Shown here: positions 1-11,300 of the stretch, piece after piece
Position numbering within the stretch: position 1 is the first letter of the stretch
How the letters are laid out: each line of letters opens with the position of its first letter
Assembly: GCA_035926095.1 (NCBI GenBank)
Contig: JAVRQT010000006.1
Coordinates: forward strand, 1 to 64,000
Length of the DNA: 64,000 nt
Reading direction: 5' to 3'
Origin: Elasticomyces elasticus
Lineage: Eukaryota > Ascomycota > Dothideomycetes > Mycosphaerellales > Teratosphaeriaceae
Translations under genes and position numbers: made by a program
The notes under the pieces: model-generated
What the model saw: the letters and a program-made list of their open reading frames with translations, nothing else
The model's database searches: none
What the model was told of the DNA's origin: nothing

Positions 1-24
1 ACCCTAACCCTAACCCTAACCCTG
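1..24. repeat. Telomere repeat, left chromosome end
   Basis: Four CCCTAA units, the last diverging to CCCTGA, stand at the very first base. This is the C-rich strand of the TTAGGG telomere used by most filamentous fungi, so position 1 is at or near a physical chromosome end. The tract is short, probably trimmed by assembly. Confidence 0.93.
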
Positions 25-3020
25 ACCAAGGCCGAAGGGCGCATTTCATAGCAGGGCGAGCGGTTGTTAATCGACAACGTCAGTTTCAGCATAGACGACA
101 TCCGCAGTGTGGTCCACGGTTTGGTGGAGACCGTGCAGCAGGCATTGGCGAGGAATTTGTTAATGATCGAGCCGGCTGGTCACGATTGGAAGCCCGCGAG
201 TTTGCCCGCATTTAGCATAGAGAAGTTGTTCAACAATGCCGCCGAGTTGAGTGCTGGTTGGAGTTTTTTGCGGGACGCCCGTACCGAGTGGGTGGTCGAT
301 GGAGAAAGGTGGATGCGGTCACGGTTGTTTCACGATGCGGCCATCCAGAAGAGGTTCGTTAAGCGCAGCGGCAAAGAGGTGTCGTCGCATAAGGATGTGA
401 AGTGGAACGAGGCCGGCATCGAGCGGTATTTCCGCGCCGTGCAGCGGTGGAAAGAGCAGTTGATCGTGTTGGTGTATTTGTCCGCCGGTGCACCCGCACG
501 AGCGACGGATTTTTTGAGCGTTCAGCACCAGAACGGGGCCGAAGCGAGGGCCCAGCGAGGCATATTCATCGAGAATCAGATGATGGCAATCGTCACGACG
601 TATCACAAGGGGTACAGCGCGAGCGGCAAGTTCAAGACCGTGCATCGATTCGTCCTGGACGAAGTGGCGGAGGTGGTGGTGTATTTTTTGTGGTTGGTGC
701 AGCCGTTCATCGAGCATTTGCAGTTCGTGTCCGGACAGCACACCGACGCGCCGACGTCGTTTTTGTGGGAGCCCGAAGCGGGAGAGGGGTGGGAAGCCGG
801 CGAAGACGAAGAAATGGACGAGGAGTTACAAGGGGAAGAGCCGAGCGTGGATGAAGGGGACGAAGAAGGGTTCGAGCCCCCCCGGCCCGAAGCCGTATCG
901 ACGAACGTGGATGGATTTTGGGACACGAATCGCATGCGTCGGGTGATGCAGCGTGAGACCGAGAAGCGCATCGGCATCAAGATCGGCAGGCGTACCCGGC
1001 CATCCAGCGGCAGTACAGCGTGGATGCAAACGTCAGGGGTACGATCGATCAGTTGTATGAGCAGGTAATCGGGCCGAAGAGCGGAACCCAGAGCATCGAG
1101 GAGGTCCGGGCGAAACAAGCCGGGCACGGTTTGCACATCGAGGAGATGATATATGGGTTGTTGTTGAACGAAAGCCCGTTCACGACGACGCACGAGCGTG
1201 AGCATTCCGGCAGGTGAGTATGGATTGGCACCGCATGTTGCATTTCCGTTCGGCATGGCGAGACGATGGCCGCATGCCGAAGCAGGTCAAGCAGCAGGTG
1301 GAAGCCGCAAGGGAGGAAGCCCGTCGATGGCGGTACAAGCAGATGCGCAGCGTTGACATCGACGTGCAGTTGAAACGAGTCGCGCAGAACGAGCAGGCCG
1401 AGTTCCGGGGCGTGCAGCGTAAAGGATTGCGAGCCGTTGTCGGGTGCATGCCGCGAGTCACGATCGTCATGCGCACCGGTGGTGGCAAGAGTTTGTTTTT
1501 TATGATTCCCGCCGCCGGCAGCAAAGATGGGGTAACCATTGTCGTGGTGCCGGTGGTGTCATTGCGGCAAGATTTGGTGGACCGTTGCGAGAGGGTGGGT
1601 TTGTCCGTGGCGGCGTAGGATGGCAGTCGACCGCCGTATCATGCCCGGATCATTTTCATCACGCCGGAGAGTGCGGTGACGTTAGCATTCGGCCGGTTCA
1701 TTGACGAGAAGCGTGCATCACATTAATTGGAACGGATCGTCGTCGATGAATGTCACACGATGTTGGAAGCGAGTGCGCAGTGGCGGCCGAAGATGTTACG
1801 GTTGCAGGAGATGGCGCAGAAGGACGTCCCGGTAGTGTATTTGACGGCGACATTGCCGCCCAGCGAGGAAGAAGCGTGGTTGTCGATTGTTGGGGTGGCA
1901 CGGAAGGACATGCATATGATTCGGGATGTGACAACCCGACCGAACATCGCGTATTCCGTTGTCAAGTACGGCGTGGAAGAGGAGGAGCAGTGTGTAAAGG
2001 GGTTAGTGGGCGAGAAGTTGGCGCAGTATCCCGATGGGCAGGTAATCGTGTATTGTCGGACGATCAAGCAGGTCAAAAGGGTGGCCGAGTACACGGGTGG
2101 GCAGGCATTTTATCGAGCGATCGGCAACGGCGAAGAGAAGGCGCGGATTTTGAGGCGTTTGACCGGGCAGAGCACACGGTTGTTTGTCGCGACCAATGCG
2201 TTAGGGTTGGGGGTCGATGCACCGCAGATCCGGTGTGTGATCCACGTGGGTTGCCCGTCGGAGATGAAGCAGTATGCACAGGAGAGCGGGCGTGCGGGAC
2301 GGGATGAGAAGGCCAGCGAGGCGATCATCATGCGCACGATGAAGCAGGATGGACGGGGAGAGAAGGGGGTCGGGGAATTGAGATGGAGCGAGCCATAGCG
2401 CAGTTTTTAGAAGGTTCACAATGCCGGCGGATCACGTACGATCGACACATGGATGGAAGAAGCGATCGGTTAGGTTGTGAAGAGGGTGAGGGGCGTTGTG
2501 ACGTGTGTGAGAGCAGATCCGGGCGTGTCAAGAGGCGGCGCGGGGCAGTCGTTGGCGGAAGAGGCAAGAGGGCAGTTGAAGCAGGGGGGGCGCGTTCGGG
2601 GAGGATTGAAGAGAGTGCCGGGTCAGGGAGGATTGAAGAGAGTGCCGGGTCAGGAAGGATTGAAGAGAGTGCCGGGTCAGGGAGGATTGAAGAGGGCGTA
2701 GGGTCAGGGATGATTGGAGGGTGGGATGGAGATACCATGGTCGAAAAAGAAGTGGAGGACGAGTTAGGGTTAATTAGGGCGGATGTCAAGGAAGGATGGG
2801 AGCGAGAACAGCATGAGATGGAAGCATTAGCAGCACAGACGAATGCGATCCAACAGCGTGCCCGTATGCAGGTGGTGCAGCATCATTTGCAGGTCGAGCA
2901 GTTGGACGCGTTGTTGCAGCGATGGCAAGGCCGATGCAGCATTTGTTTGGCCAGCGATCGTAAGGGTAGCGGGCACGACAGTTGGAAGGAATGCCCGCAG
3001 CGAGAGTGCCGGCAAAAACG
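25..3020 (+). pseudogene. Telomere-linked RecQ-like helicase (TLH), broken and 5'-truncated
   Basis: Relic of a subtelomeric RecQ-family helicase of the type found next to telomeres in many fungi. In order: a long N-terminal region (25-1200); Walker A MRTGGGKS near 1470; an ITPESA motif near 1660; the DECH box near 1745; YLTAT near 1835; helicase-C motifs ATNALGLGVD and QESGRAGRDE (2190-2310); a zinc-binding MDGR...CDVC stretch (2450-2510); and a C-terminal CSICLAS...H..CP segment (2935-3000). It is broken by a stop at 49, frameshifts near 990, 1203 and 2390, and stops at 1616 (TAG) and 1724 (TAA). The stops fit C-to-T or G-to-A changes of Gln or Trp codons. The frame is open straight into the telomere repeats, so the 5' end is missing. 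It is unlikely to make an active protein. Confidence 0.88.
2598..2706 (+). repeat. 27-nt tandem repeat inside the TLH relic
   Basis: About four copies of a 27-nt unit (starting GGGAGGATTGAAGAGAG) stay in frame and encode the nonapeptide GRIEESAGS repeated. The unit length is a multiple of three, so copy-number change would not shift the frame. It lies between the RecQ zinc-binding part and a predicted helical C-terminal segment. Confidence 0.85.
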
Positions 3021-3742
3021 GCTCCATAGGCCCCTTGGAGGCGGACGAGTCGGTAGGCAAGGAAATTTTCCTGCTGGGCGAGGTTATGTGCGACGATTAG
3101 CTCGTCGCCACCTAGATCGCTAACGTAGGCCGTATCTTCTGCGTCTATACTCCCTACGAGGGCCAGATTTCGACCACCGGCAACTATGCTATGCCGTTTA
3201 CCAACCTTAAGATCCCTCTTAGCAAGGTATTATACTTTAACATCTACTACCTGCTCCCCGTCGAGGACCTGCTCGCCCTCTTCCCTTAGTCGGTCGAGCA
3301 GGTCGGCCCTAATACAAGCACTGCGACCTAGGATGCTAAGTTCGGCTTCTAGCATACTAAGCCTAAGCCTGCTACTAGCGACACAAACGGCGTTAATGGC
3401 CACTACGATAACAAGTTTAAGCTTATCCGTGACCAGACCCTAGTAACGAAGATTGCAAAGGATGTTCGTTCTAAGAATGCGGGACCCTACGAGATCACCT
3501 TCGATATTATCTTTAACGACTAGGAGTCGTACACCTTCGCCAAGGAATCTCCTAAGCTAACCGCAGAGTACCTTGCTCCTCTCTAGCACTTAACACCTAA
3601 AGCTGTCTTGTCGCTCTAGTTCCTAGACTCTGCTATAGCGTTCAAGTTTACGATTCCGCGCCCGTAGCAGGCTGGTGGTTTCGGCGAGAGGGATATACAC
3701 TGCAGCCAACAGTATCCTCCCCTGCTAAAGCTAGTACTATAA
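3016..3742 (+). pseudogene. AtuA / DUF4387 C-terminal fragment, riddled with TAG stops
   Basis: A single frame running from about 3016 to a TAA at 3740 reads as the C-terminal part of a fungal AtuA-like protein with a DUF4387 tail. Recognisable pieces are GPLEADESVGKEIFLLGE, FCVYTPYEGQISTTGNYAMP, VRSKNAGPYEITFDIIFND and FKFTIPRP. Nine codons in this otherwise intact frame are TAG, the first at 3098. There are no frameshifts. CAG-to-TAG is the simplest origin, which is what RIP at CpA would give. The N-terminal part of the gene is absent, and the fragment begins where the helicase relic ends. Confidence 0.72.
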
Positions 3743-4342
3743 TCTGGAGAAGAGCGTAGATCATAATAGTGTGTCTAATAATAAGGCCTGCGATCATATA
3801 ATTAGCACAAGTCGAAATTTAGTACCTCATCCTCGAAACGTCCTGTATCAAGTAAGTTGTGAACGTGTGCTCGCGCTAACTGGTTGCGACTTTCGAACCA
3901 ATCTAGTGAACATGCTGTCTGTTGTCAGATCTGCGCCTTCCGGGTTGCGGCCAACCATGACGCACGACATGAAGTATTCTAGAATCTAGAGCCTGCATTT
4001 GTAGCTGCATCCCAATGGTAGACGGAAACATTCGCCACAGGTCGAAAAGGTGAGCACACGATGGCGCCTACAGGCTGCGGCTCCTCGTCCGATCAAAGGA
4101 TGCAATCTTTCTGTGCACCGCCGCTACCGTCCCCCTAAGAGGCTGAGAACGCTAGCACGGGCACGTTCAAGAGTGACTCTTTGTAGCTTCATGCTGTTGT
4201 CGGCCTCTTTCTAACGTGAGGAGGGAAGGTATGCCCTCGAGGCGAGTGATGTACGAAAGGACTAGTGAAATCGTGGCAGCCACGTTGGCTACTGTGGACG
4301 AAGGCTGTCTGCGTATCTCGAGGGCTCAGGTCCGGAGACTTC
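3743..4342. other. Intergenic, no gene recognised
   Basis: About 600 bases between the AtuA fragment and the dioxygenase gene. Short open frames occur (for example 3771-3989 on the plus strand) but none has a recognisable domain. Confidence 0.6.
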
Positions 4343-5646
4343 TTATGCCGCATGTTGTTCCAACTCCAGCCCGAGCTCCGCATTTCGAGGCAGATCGTAC
4401 CCGTTGCGCAAGTTGAAAGCGCGCATAGCTTCCTCGCCCTGTAGGTGCACGCTGTCGATGCTGCTTTCAGGCAACCCTTTGTCTTTTCGGTCTGCCTTCA
4501 GGCGCGCCAGCTCATCATCCACTCTGTTGAGCTTGAATGCCGAGTTTCGTGGGTACCAGAACATTCTTGGGCGCGTGCTATGATACTCGGGTATAGAGGG
4601 ACGACCAAGAGCCCGGAGGATGACTTGTTCTAGCAGAGACTGTGACGAGTCAACAGATGCAGATAAGTGGTAACAGGGAGGATAATGATGAGACAACGCA
4701 GAGGACGCTTTCATCTGCAACTCACATAGTCACCGTCTTTCGGCCCTCGATCTAGGTTGTACGGCTCTTTCAGCGTCACATGAGGATTGGTGATTACTCT
4801 GGCGTAGTGCTTGTAGTTGAAGCTGTTGGTGTGGGGCAAGAGACCATGCATGATGAAAGTGTCGCCGGCCTTCGCCTCGATGGCTTTGAAGACGTGGCAG
4901 TCCTTGGTGTGCTCACATAGCACAGGGGTGTCAACGACTGGATCAAACCCTTCGGGACGGGTGTACAGCTTTTCGCAGATACCTGCGCAGCCCGGTCAGA
5001 TAGACAGCATTGGGAAGCAGCCGCCGACTCACTTACCTTGCATGCCGTCCTCACAAAGCCATGTGCCTCCTCCGTCTTTTGGAATGTCCGTGAAACAGTG
5101 TACAATGGTCATAGCGGTGCTTGATGAGTCGAGAAAAGTGCGGTACCAGTCGTTGTCGTAGTGAAACCCTGCCTTGGTCTGTGGAGGGCGCGACGTAGGA
5201 TCCTCTTTCGATCGCGCTTCGCTCCCGAAATTTACGATGAAGTTATCGCCGACCCAACGCTCGCGCGTCTCGTGGATTCGATCTTCTCCGCCGCATAGGT
5301 CGATGACCTTAGCCCAAGCCTTAGGGCAGAAATCCTCATTCCGGACCTGACGATGATGAGTGACATGGAGATACTCTTCCTTCCAGGTCGTCTTGTCGTG
5401 CTCATCATATCCGGTCCTGATCCAGAAGTCAGGCAGCCACTCGTCGATGTACTGCCGCTCGAAACCGCCTTCTACCTTCAGCCAACCATGGACTAGGAAA
5501 TGCTCCGCTTCTTCCTCGGTCAAAGATTTGTAGGGTCTGGACGGAGCAATCGACTTCTCAAGTTTTCCGGATTTTCTTGAAGTAGTTTTATGCGAATTCG
5601 TCTCGCCATCGATAGGGTTGCAGGACTTGGCGTTTCCGTTAATTCC
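4343..5646 (-). CDS. Phytanoyl-CoA dioxygenase-like (PhyH) protein
   Basis: A 2-oxoglutarate/Fe(II)-dependent dioxygenase of the PhyH family. Three exons fit: about 5646-5037, 4982-4726 and 4639-4343. The introns 4983-5036 and 4640-4725 have GT-AG ends and keep the frame. Family features are LTEEEAEHFLVHGW near the N-terminus, the iron-binding H-x-D in GFHYDNDWYRTF, a downstream GDTFIMHGLLPHTNS that may supply the second His, and a C-terminal SLLEQVILRALGR helix. The 5' end is unsettled: the frame is open to 5646 without an ATG, and TTTTGTATAG just upstream could be a splice acceptor for a further exon. It looks intact apart from that. The substrate cannot be told from sequence. Confidence 0.75.
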
Positions 5647-5854
5647 CTATACAAAATCATCTGTCTCAGCTATATCTCCTATAGGATGGGTTCCACGACA
5701 CCTACAAGGGGCTGAAAGTGAGACATCTTAGCTGATTGTATCTGGATTTGGCAGCGGTGCAGTGGCGGGAATGTAGAGTCTAGGTATGCCGTAGAGGAAT
5801 GAAACACCGTTCGGTGAGCAGATGTCAGAGACGAGCACCAGGTCGGTCATATCG

Positions 5855-6000
5855 CCAAATGACCTAAGGCGATATCGGTTAGTTGTCTCGGGTGTTGATA
5901 GCCCGACCGCTGACTTACTCTTGAAGCCCAAATGACCTAAGGCGATATCGGTTAGTTGTCTCGGGTGTTGATAGCCCGACCTCTGACTTACTCTTGAAGC
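5855..6000. repeat. Perfectly adjacent 73-bp direct duplication
   Basis: Units 5855-5927 and 5928-6000 are identical but for one base (GACCGC versus GACCTC). Each holds a short inverted repeat TCGGG...CCCGA around TGTTGATAG. It lies upstream of the dioxygenase gene. Confidence 0.9.
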
Positions 6001-6931
6001 TTGGGAGGTACAACGAGAAGGATCGGGCTTCGGCAGATTATTGCTCATCTAGGATATCTCTCCCGACGGTTCACGACTTATTATTATCTTGCATCCAAAT
6101 GCACACTGCATGGACAGCTGCTCCCAAGCTTGGCTATAGCCGATACGAGGACGCGGTTGCAAATGTCGCGGTTATGCGCGTTGTCGCCACTTTCCCCCGA
6201 GGCGTTTTTGCGATACGGCGAGGCGGATTGAGCTGGACCGGTCATCTCCCTCTTGGACAGACAAATCGTCCCGCTCCAGCAGTTTGGCCACGATGCCAAC
6301 GGGCTATTCTCGACCGGAGGTTTTCGGTGGTCGGGGTGCCTGCTCAATGTGAGAGCACGGTTCAGTAGTGAAAGGACGGTGATTGCAGGAGTGTAGGCGG
6401 CTGATAATCCCTAACACTCGCTGTACGCTGTAACGATCAGGTCTGAATCTTCTCCTCAGTGCTCAGGCCTCACGGTGCACACAAATGCAGACGGGAAGAA
6501 CTGCAAAAGTGGATTGATACCTACAGAAGGTGAGGTGAAATCAGCCCTTTGTTGACGCTCAGATCTGCCTCGGTTGAATCCGCGCTCGCGCCAACAACGC
6601 GTCTTCCCAAACGTGTATAACCACAAGCAGATATACAGAAGATAGCTACGCCGAACGGTGCACGGTCCGATGGCAAATACTTTGAGCAACAATGCGCTCT
6701 CCTTCTCTAAGATGTTGGCTTCGATATGCCTCAGCTTTGCGTCACGCGCGAGTCTTGTGACGCACTTCTTCTGCTTTTCTATACCGAGTCGCTCTTCCAT
6801 CTCGTCTACATCTACATGCGCAAATAGCACACCACAGCTCGTACTACTCTTGGAAACGTAACAAGACGACGGTAGTAACGTGCAAAGGCGTCAATTAGTC
6901 ACTGGCACGCACGTACAGTACATCTCGATCC
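6001..6931. other. Intergenic, no gene recognised
   Basis: No convincing gene. Open frames at 6001-6231 (plus) and 6456-6830 (minus) have start codons but no family I recognise and no conserved neighbours. Confidence 0.5.
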
Positions 6932-7929
6932 TCACGCTTCTCCCACCGCCCTAGAGTTTCCAAGATTGCTAATGAACACTACCAAAATAGCACAATACGC
7001 CGCACTGGCCGCAAACAATTCATGCCGGCTCGCTTTGATCGACAGACTCATAGCCGCGCTAGAAAGCAGCGTGAAGACGACTAAGATGCCTACCGCGTCC
7101 AGCGTCGTGGCCTGCTCGCCAAAGCTCGTGAGCCGGTACATGGCGATGACGGGCACGATCAGCAGGACGAAGATGACGAGCGTGATGACTATGCCCACGA
7201 CGGCGTTGATGCGCGAGCTGCTGTAGTAATGGATGAACTTGTTCGTCGTCTTTTTGTGCGGCTCGGGCGTGCAGAGGAAGCGCTGCCAAGCACGTTTTGT
7301 GTTAGTCACGGTTTACAGTCCCTCGATTGGGTCGCGGCGAATATACCTTGAGGGGTGGTTCCCCTGTCTGGAAGATGCGTTGGAGGAACTGCACGTCCAG
7401 GATCCGCAACACCCGCTCCACGAAGCCATCGAAGCTCGCGTACTCACGACCCTGCCGTAGCGTCACGATATCCTCCTTGCAGCGAATGGACTTCATGTCT
7501 GCATCGCATAACGGCTTGCTGTTGTGGATGTACTTGCGGATGTTGCGGTACACGCGATTGGACGGTCGCTGGAACGACGACACGGTGCAGGCTTGGATGA
7601 GGAAGGCGTCGTACTCGGCAAATTTCGCGCAGATGTCCTTCAGGACGTGGACGCACGTGCGTTCTTCGCCAGATGAGCGGCAGGCCTCAATATCGTCCGA
7701 TCGGTCCTTGAGCCTGTTGCTGCCTTCGAGCTTCTCAATCGTGGCGTCCAGTGCCGCATCCTCGCCGTCGAGGATGTCCAGTTCTTGTTAGAGATCGGCG
7801 AGCTCCGCCTAGAAGTCGAGGATGGCCCGGCTGTGCAGGTAGTCGAAGACGCGGTAGAGGCCAAAGTTGTCTTCGCTGCACTGGAAGGCGGCGAGGCGAG
7901 GGTAGCCGTCAGACTGGTCCACAACCAAG
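6932..7929 (-). pseudogene. DUF6594 membrane protein, two in-frame stops
   Basis: The reading frame matches the fungal DUF6594 family: an N-terminal GYPRLAAFQCSEDNFGLYR block, a predicted helical coiled region, and a C-terminal pair of membrane segments around VVGIVITLVIFVLLIVPVIA, followed by AVGILVVFTLLSSAAMS and a HELFAASAAYCAILVVFIS segment. One intron (7283-7346) joins PPLK to RFLCTPEP in phase 0. The frame is broken by TAG at 7811-7809 and TAA at 7790-7788, both in positions where a Gln codon would fit the coiled region. The upstream end runs into an inverted-repeat element, so the true start is lost or hidden. Function of the family is unknown; localisation to a membrane is inferred. 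Confidence 0.72.
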
Positions 7930-7934
7930 GCTTT

Positions 7935-8056
7935 CACAACGCCTTGCAATCGGTGCGTTGCAGGGGGCGCTAACGCGGTGTAAGGCTCCGCCATTGCAAC
8001 GCAAGGCGGTATGGCTCGATTGATTGTGAGTTGCAGTGAGGTTGCAAGGCGTTGTG
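7935..8056. mobile_element. Possible MITE-like inverted-repeat element (122 bp)
   Basis: CACAACGCCTTGCAAT at 7935-7950 and GTTGCAAGGCGTTGTG at 8041-8056 are inverted copies matching at 15 of 16 positions. The interior repeats related GTTGCA and GCAAGGC words. No clear target-site duplication was found, so the mobile origin is a guess. It sits at the 5' edge of the DUF6594 frame. Confidence 0.4.
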
Positions 8057-8309
8057 GTGTTGTAGTAGTGTTTTTAGCATTGAGTATGCTCTTGCCCATC
8101 CGTTCACTTGAGGCATCTATTGCTGTTAAGCCAATCACAATACGACGGAAGCGCGGCTCCGCACGGACAAATCCTTTCCGTCATTGGTACAACGCGCTTC
8201 TGACTTTGGCAGCCTCTCTAACCTCCAATCTCTATCACCGCCTCCCTGCGAGCTCGACGGCTACGAAGGTATAGTCTAGAAGCGCCTCTAAGGCGCCAAA
8301 TGTAGACGA

Positions 8310-11300
8310 AAATTCAATGCTCTATTCGCTCCGCACGAGTCACACCCTACATAGCTTGATAGTGCTGTCTACTAATCTTTACACTATACTCTAGGCACCG
8401 TGCAAGTTCTATCGGTATCCTACACTCCCCGATAGCAAACTATCTACTACTAGTTAGTATACAAACACAATATTATAAGGACGAAACGTACCGGATGACT
8501 ATTTGCGCAATTATACTAGTAGCTAGAGTAGGTAGCGATTCCTTTCGACCCGCTAACTATTGCTTTCTTGATCGTATTAAGTTCCTAGTTAGTAACTTCC
8601 TTATACCACTCCTTTTATAGAAGCTTTAGAGACTGATTTACTACTTATAGTAGAGTTTCTACGTCGTAGAACCCGTGCTCGTATAGTATTGTTGCCTCCT
8701 CGAGTAGATTCCTAGCGTTCTCCCGCTCTATAGTAGCTATCTCGCAGTCGTCCCGCTCGCAAAGTCTAGCTATATCGACTACCCGGACTAATTGTGCGTA
8801 GAGGAGTAATAGCTCTACCGCTATCCTCGTTAGGGCCTTTTCCTTGTAGTCGGCGATAAGCTTCCTATAGGAGTAGAAGAAGGCTTAAGTAGGAGAGCGT
8901 TTAAACAATACTAAAGAGGAAGCTAAATCTCCGTACTTGTCTTTTACTACAGGAATAAGACGCAACTTGTCCTCTAGAATTATACTATCTGTCCTAACTT
9001 ACATTATATTCGTTCTAAATACAATGCGGTTATCGCGCTCGCTAATAGTCGGGACGTACTTAAGCTTAAGGCCTTCGTATATACTCTCGAGACTGCTATT
9101 ACATTGTAATGTATATATAGTAGCGTTGTGTAACTTATGCGTAGGCTGTTGATGTTTTGCGGTGCGTCCCTATAATTTTCTAATGTTAGAGCGAAGCCGC
9201 AAGGCTAGTATATACCGTGTTCCGAGCTTTTACGTAACGCTTTCGGTACCTCGTAGGCGGGTACTAACTAGAGCGGATGCCGGATTCTCTCGGACGATAT
9301 CTTAACGAGAGCCTTGTAGGGCTGTGTCTATTTCGATTAATCTCCGCTCTATTTCCTGTAGAGCAGTCTAGCCTATAACTATAAACCGCTTAGACATCTT
9401 ATTAATTATAGCACGGTTGATTAAGCGGTTGTATCGATGTATTGTAAATTGTTAGATAGGACGCTAGCATTATAGGCACTTCGGAATCGCTAGTAACACT
9501 TCGGACGAATTATTTCCTAGACCGATGATTTTACTATTTGGATCGATCTCGTAGACGTTGTTTAGCCTAATTAGTCCTATATAAGACAACAAACATGTTA
9601 GCGAGATTCTATAATAGCGCGTAAGCGATTTCTTAAGCATCTTAGTTTAATTGCTAACAAGATCTAGCCTATAGCTATACGTACCGTCTAGAGTCTCGGT
9701 CGTAAAGAAATGCCCGTAGCTAAGAGTAACAATAGGAGTTTCCTCGAGATTAATTTGCGCGTATTCTTTGAATTCAATTATGTCGACATAAGAATCGAGT
9801 TTCATTTTACATACCTAGCAATATATAGAGAGGCAGTCTTCGCTATATAGTTTAGGGCATTAGTAACTATAAGGAAGTAGTCGAGTGTAGCGCTTATCGC
9901 ACGGAAGGCGATTGTAGGGTACGGAGTATAGTATCGTGTACATTCCCTAGTGTAAACACGACTATATACATAGCTCGATATACGGAGCGTACGCTTTATA
10001 GCATTTCAGATTGTAACGAGAGTGCTTATATGCGACCTTCGCTAAGAGTTAAAAGAGAGCGTTAAGAAGGGCGAGTAGGATAAAGAACTTACCTCGTACT
10101 TAAACGTGTAGAGCCTATATTCAGACCCCCTATAGTAGCGCCTAGGACATGTATAGTTGCACGTTCCGAAATGCCGACCGTATACCCTAATACATTTATA
10201 CTGTTCTACGATTGTATCTCCTTCGAGAGTTTTACGGTTGTAAAAGCTATATGTGCCCGGGTAAGTATAGCTATAGCGAAGAGTTACGTTACACGGGGTC
10301 GAGTATCTATATATATTGCCGTCTACATCTTTATAGTAGCGTACTACTACTTCGTGTCTATAGCCGGGGACTGTCTTCTTAACGACGGCGTCGCATTTAA
10401 TAGAGCTAAGGTCTTGTATACGATAGTATAAGACACTGTGTTTAGTATAGCCGCATTTAAGATGCACGCTATTTATATAGACGATATATTTGCCGCAAGG
10501 GTCGCCGTAAGTAGGCTTCTAGTAAGCATAATTGCAGGGTTGATAACGGCGTTAATAGGGCTGTTTGTATCGGAAAACTTCATGCATTATACGAGAGTAG
10601 CATTTTGCTTAATATCGATGTCTACAATCCGGGAGGCGGTCCTTACAAGCTTCCTAGTAACTACCTTCCGGGCTACACCTTAAAAAGTCCTCTACGTACA
10701 GCACCTAGATTGCCGTGTTAACGTGCCGAGGACAGTAAAGTTCTAAAGAGGGGCCTACAAAATCTTAAGCACAAAGTATATCGATAACTTGTTGCTACAT
10801 CGGGACGAACAAGTACGTGTTAGTATTGCTAATTAGGTATATTCCGTGCTACGCCCGGCTAAGGAGTACGTTAATACGATTCGTAGTTTTAAGGAAGCCT
10901 ACTTTTCTAGCTTTGTTACTTCGAACGAGGGAGACAATAGTAATCTTAGCTTCTTTACCCTAGAAGTTATTATTAGTAGCAATCTAGAGAAGCTCGCTTA
11001 GTTTCTTTTTCTCTAGCGGCTTCTTCTTAAGTTGTTGCTCCGTAGCGGCATTGTCTATTGTAGTGTCCGCTACGGTAAATCCGTCTTTAATTAGAGCTTC
11101 TTTATCTCGATCGCTTAGGACGATTTCAAAGTTATTGCGTATAGCTGCGCGTAGACTCTAAAGCTGACTAGTATAGGGTGTTAATATAGCGATGTCGCGG
11201 GTAGAGTAAACGCCCTATCGAATTAGATAGCGCATTAGGGCATGTACTATCTAAACTTCCTATTTATTAGACTTTGATTTCTTATAGTAGTTCGTGTTAT

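Noticed and set aside
402..854. Open frame of 150 codons on the plus strand
   Set aside because: Arg/Gly-rich shadow frame inside the TLH coding frame; no family features.
6456..6830. Minus-strand frame with a Lys/Glu-rich start (VDEMEERLGIEKQKKC)
   Set aside because: No family, no supporting neighbours, and a composition that could be chance.
8937..9152. Short frames within 8.3-12.6 kb taken as separate genes
   Set aside because: They are leftover gaps between stops in the mutated helicase gene.
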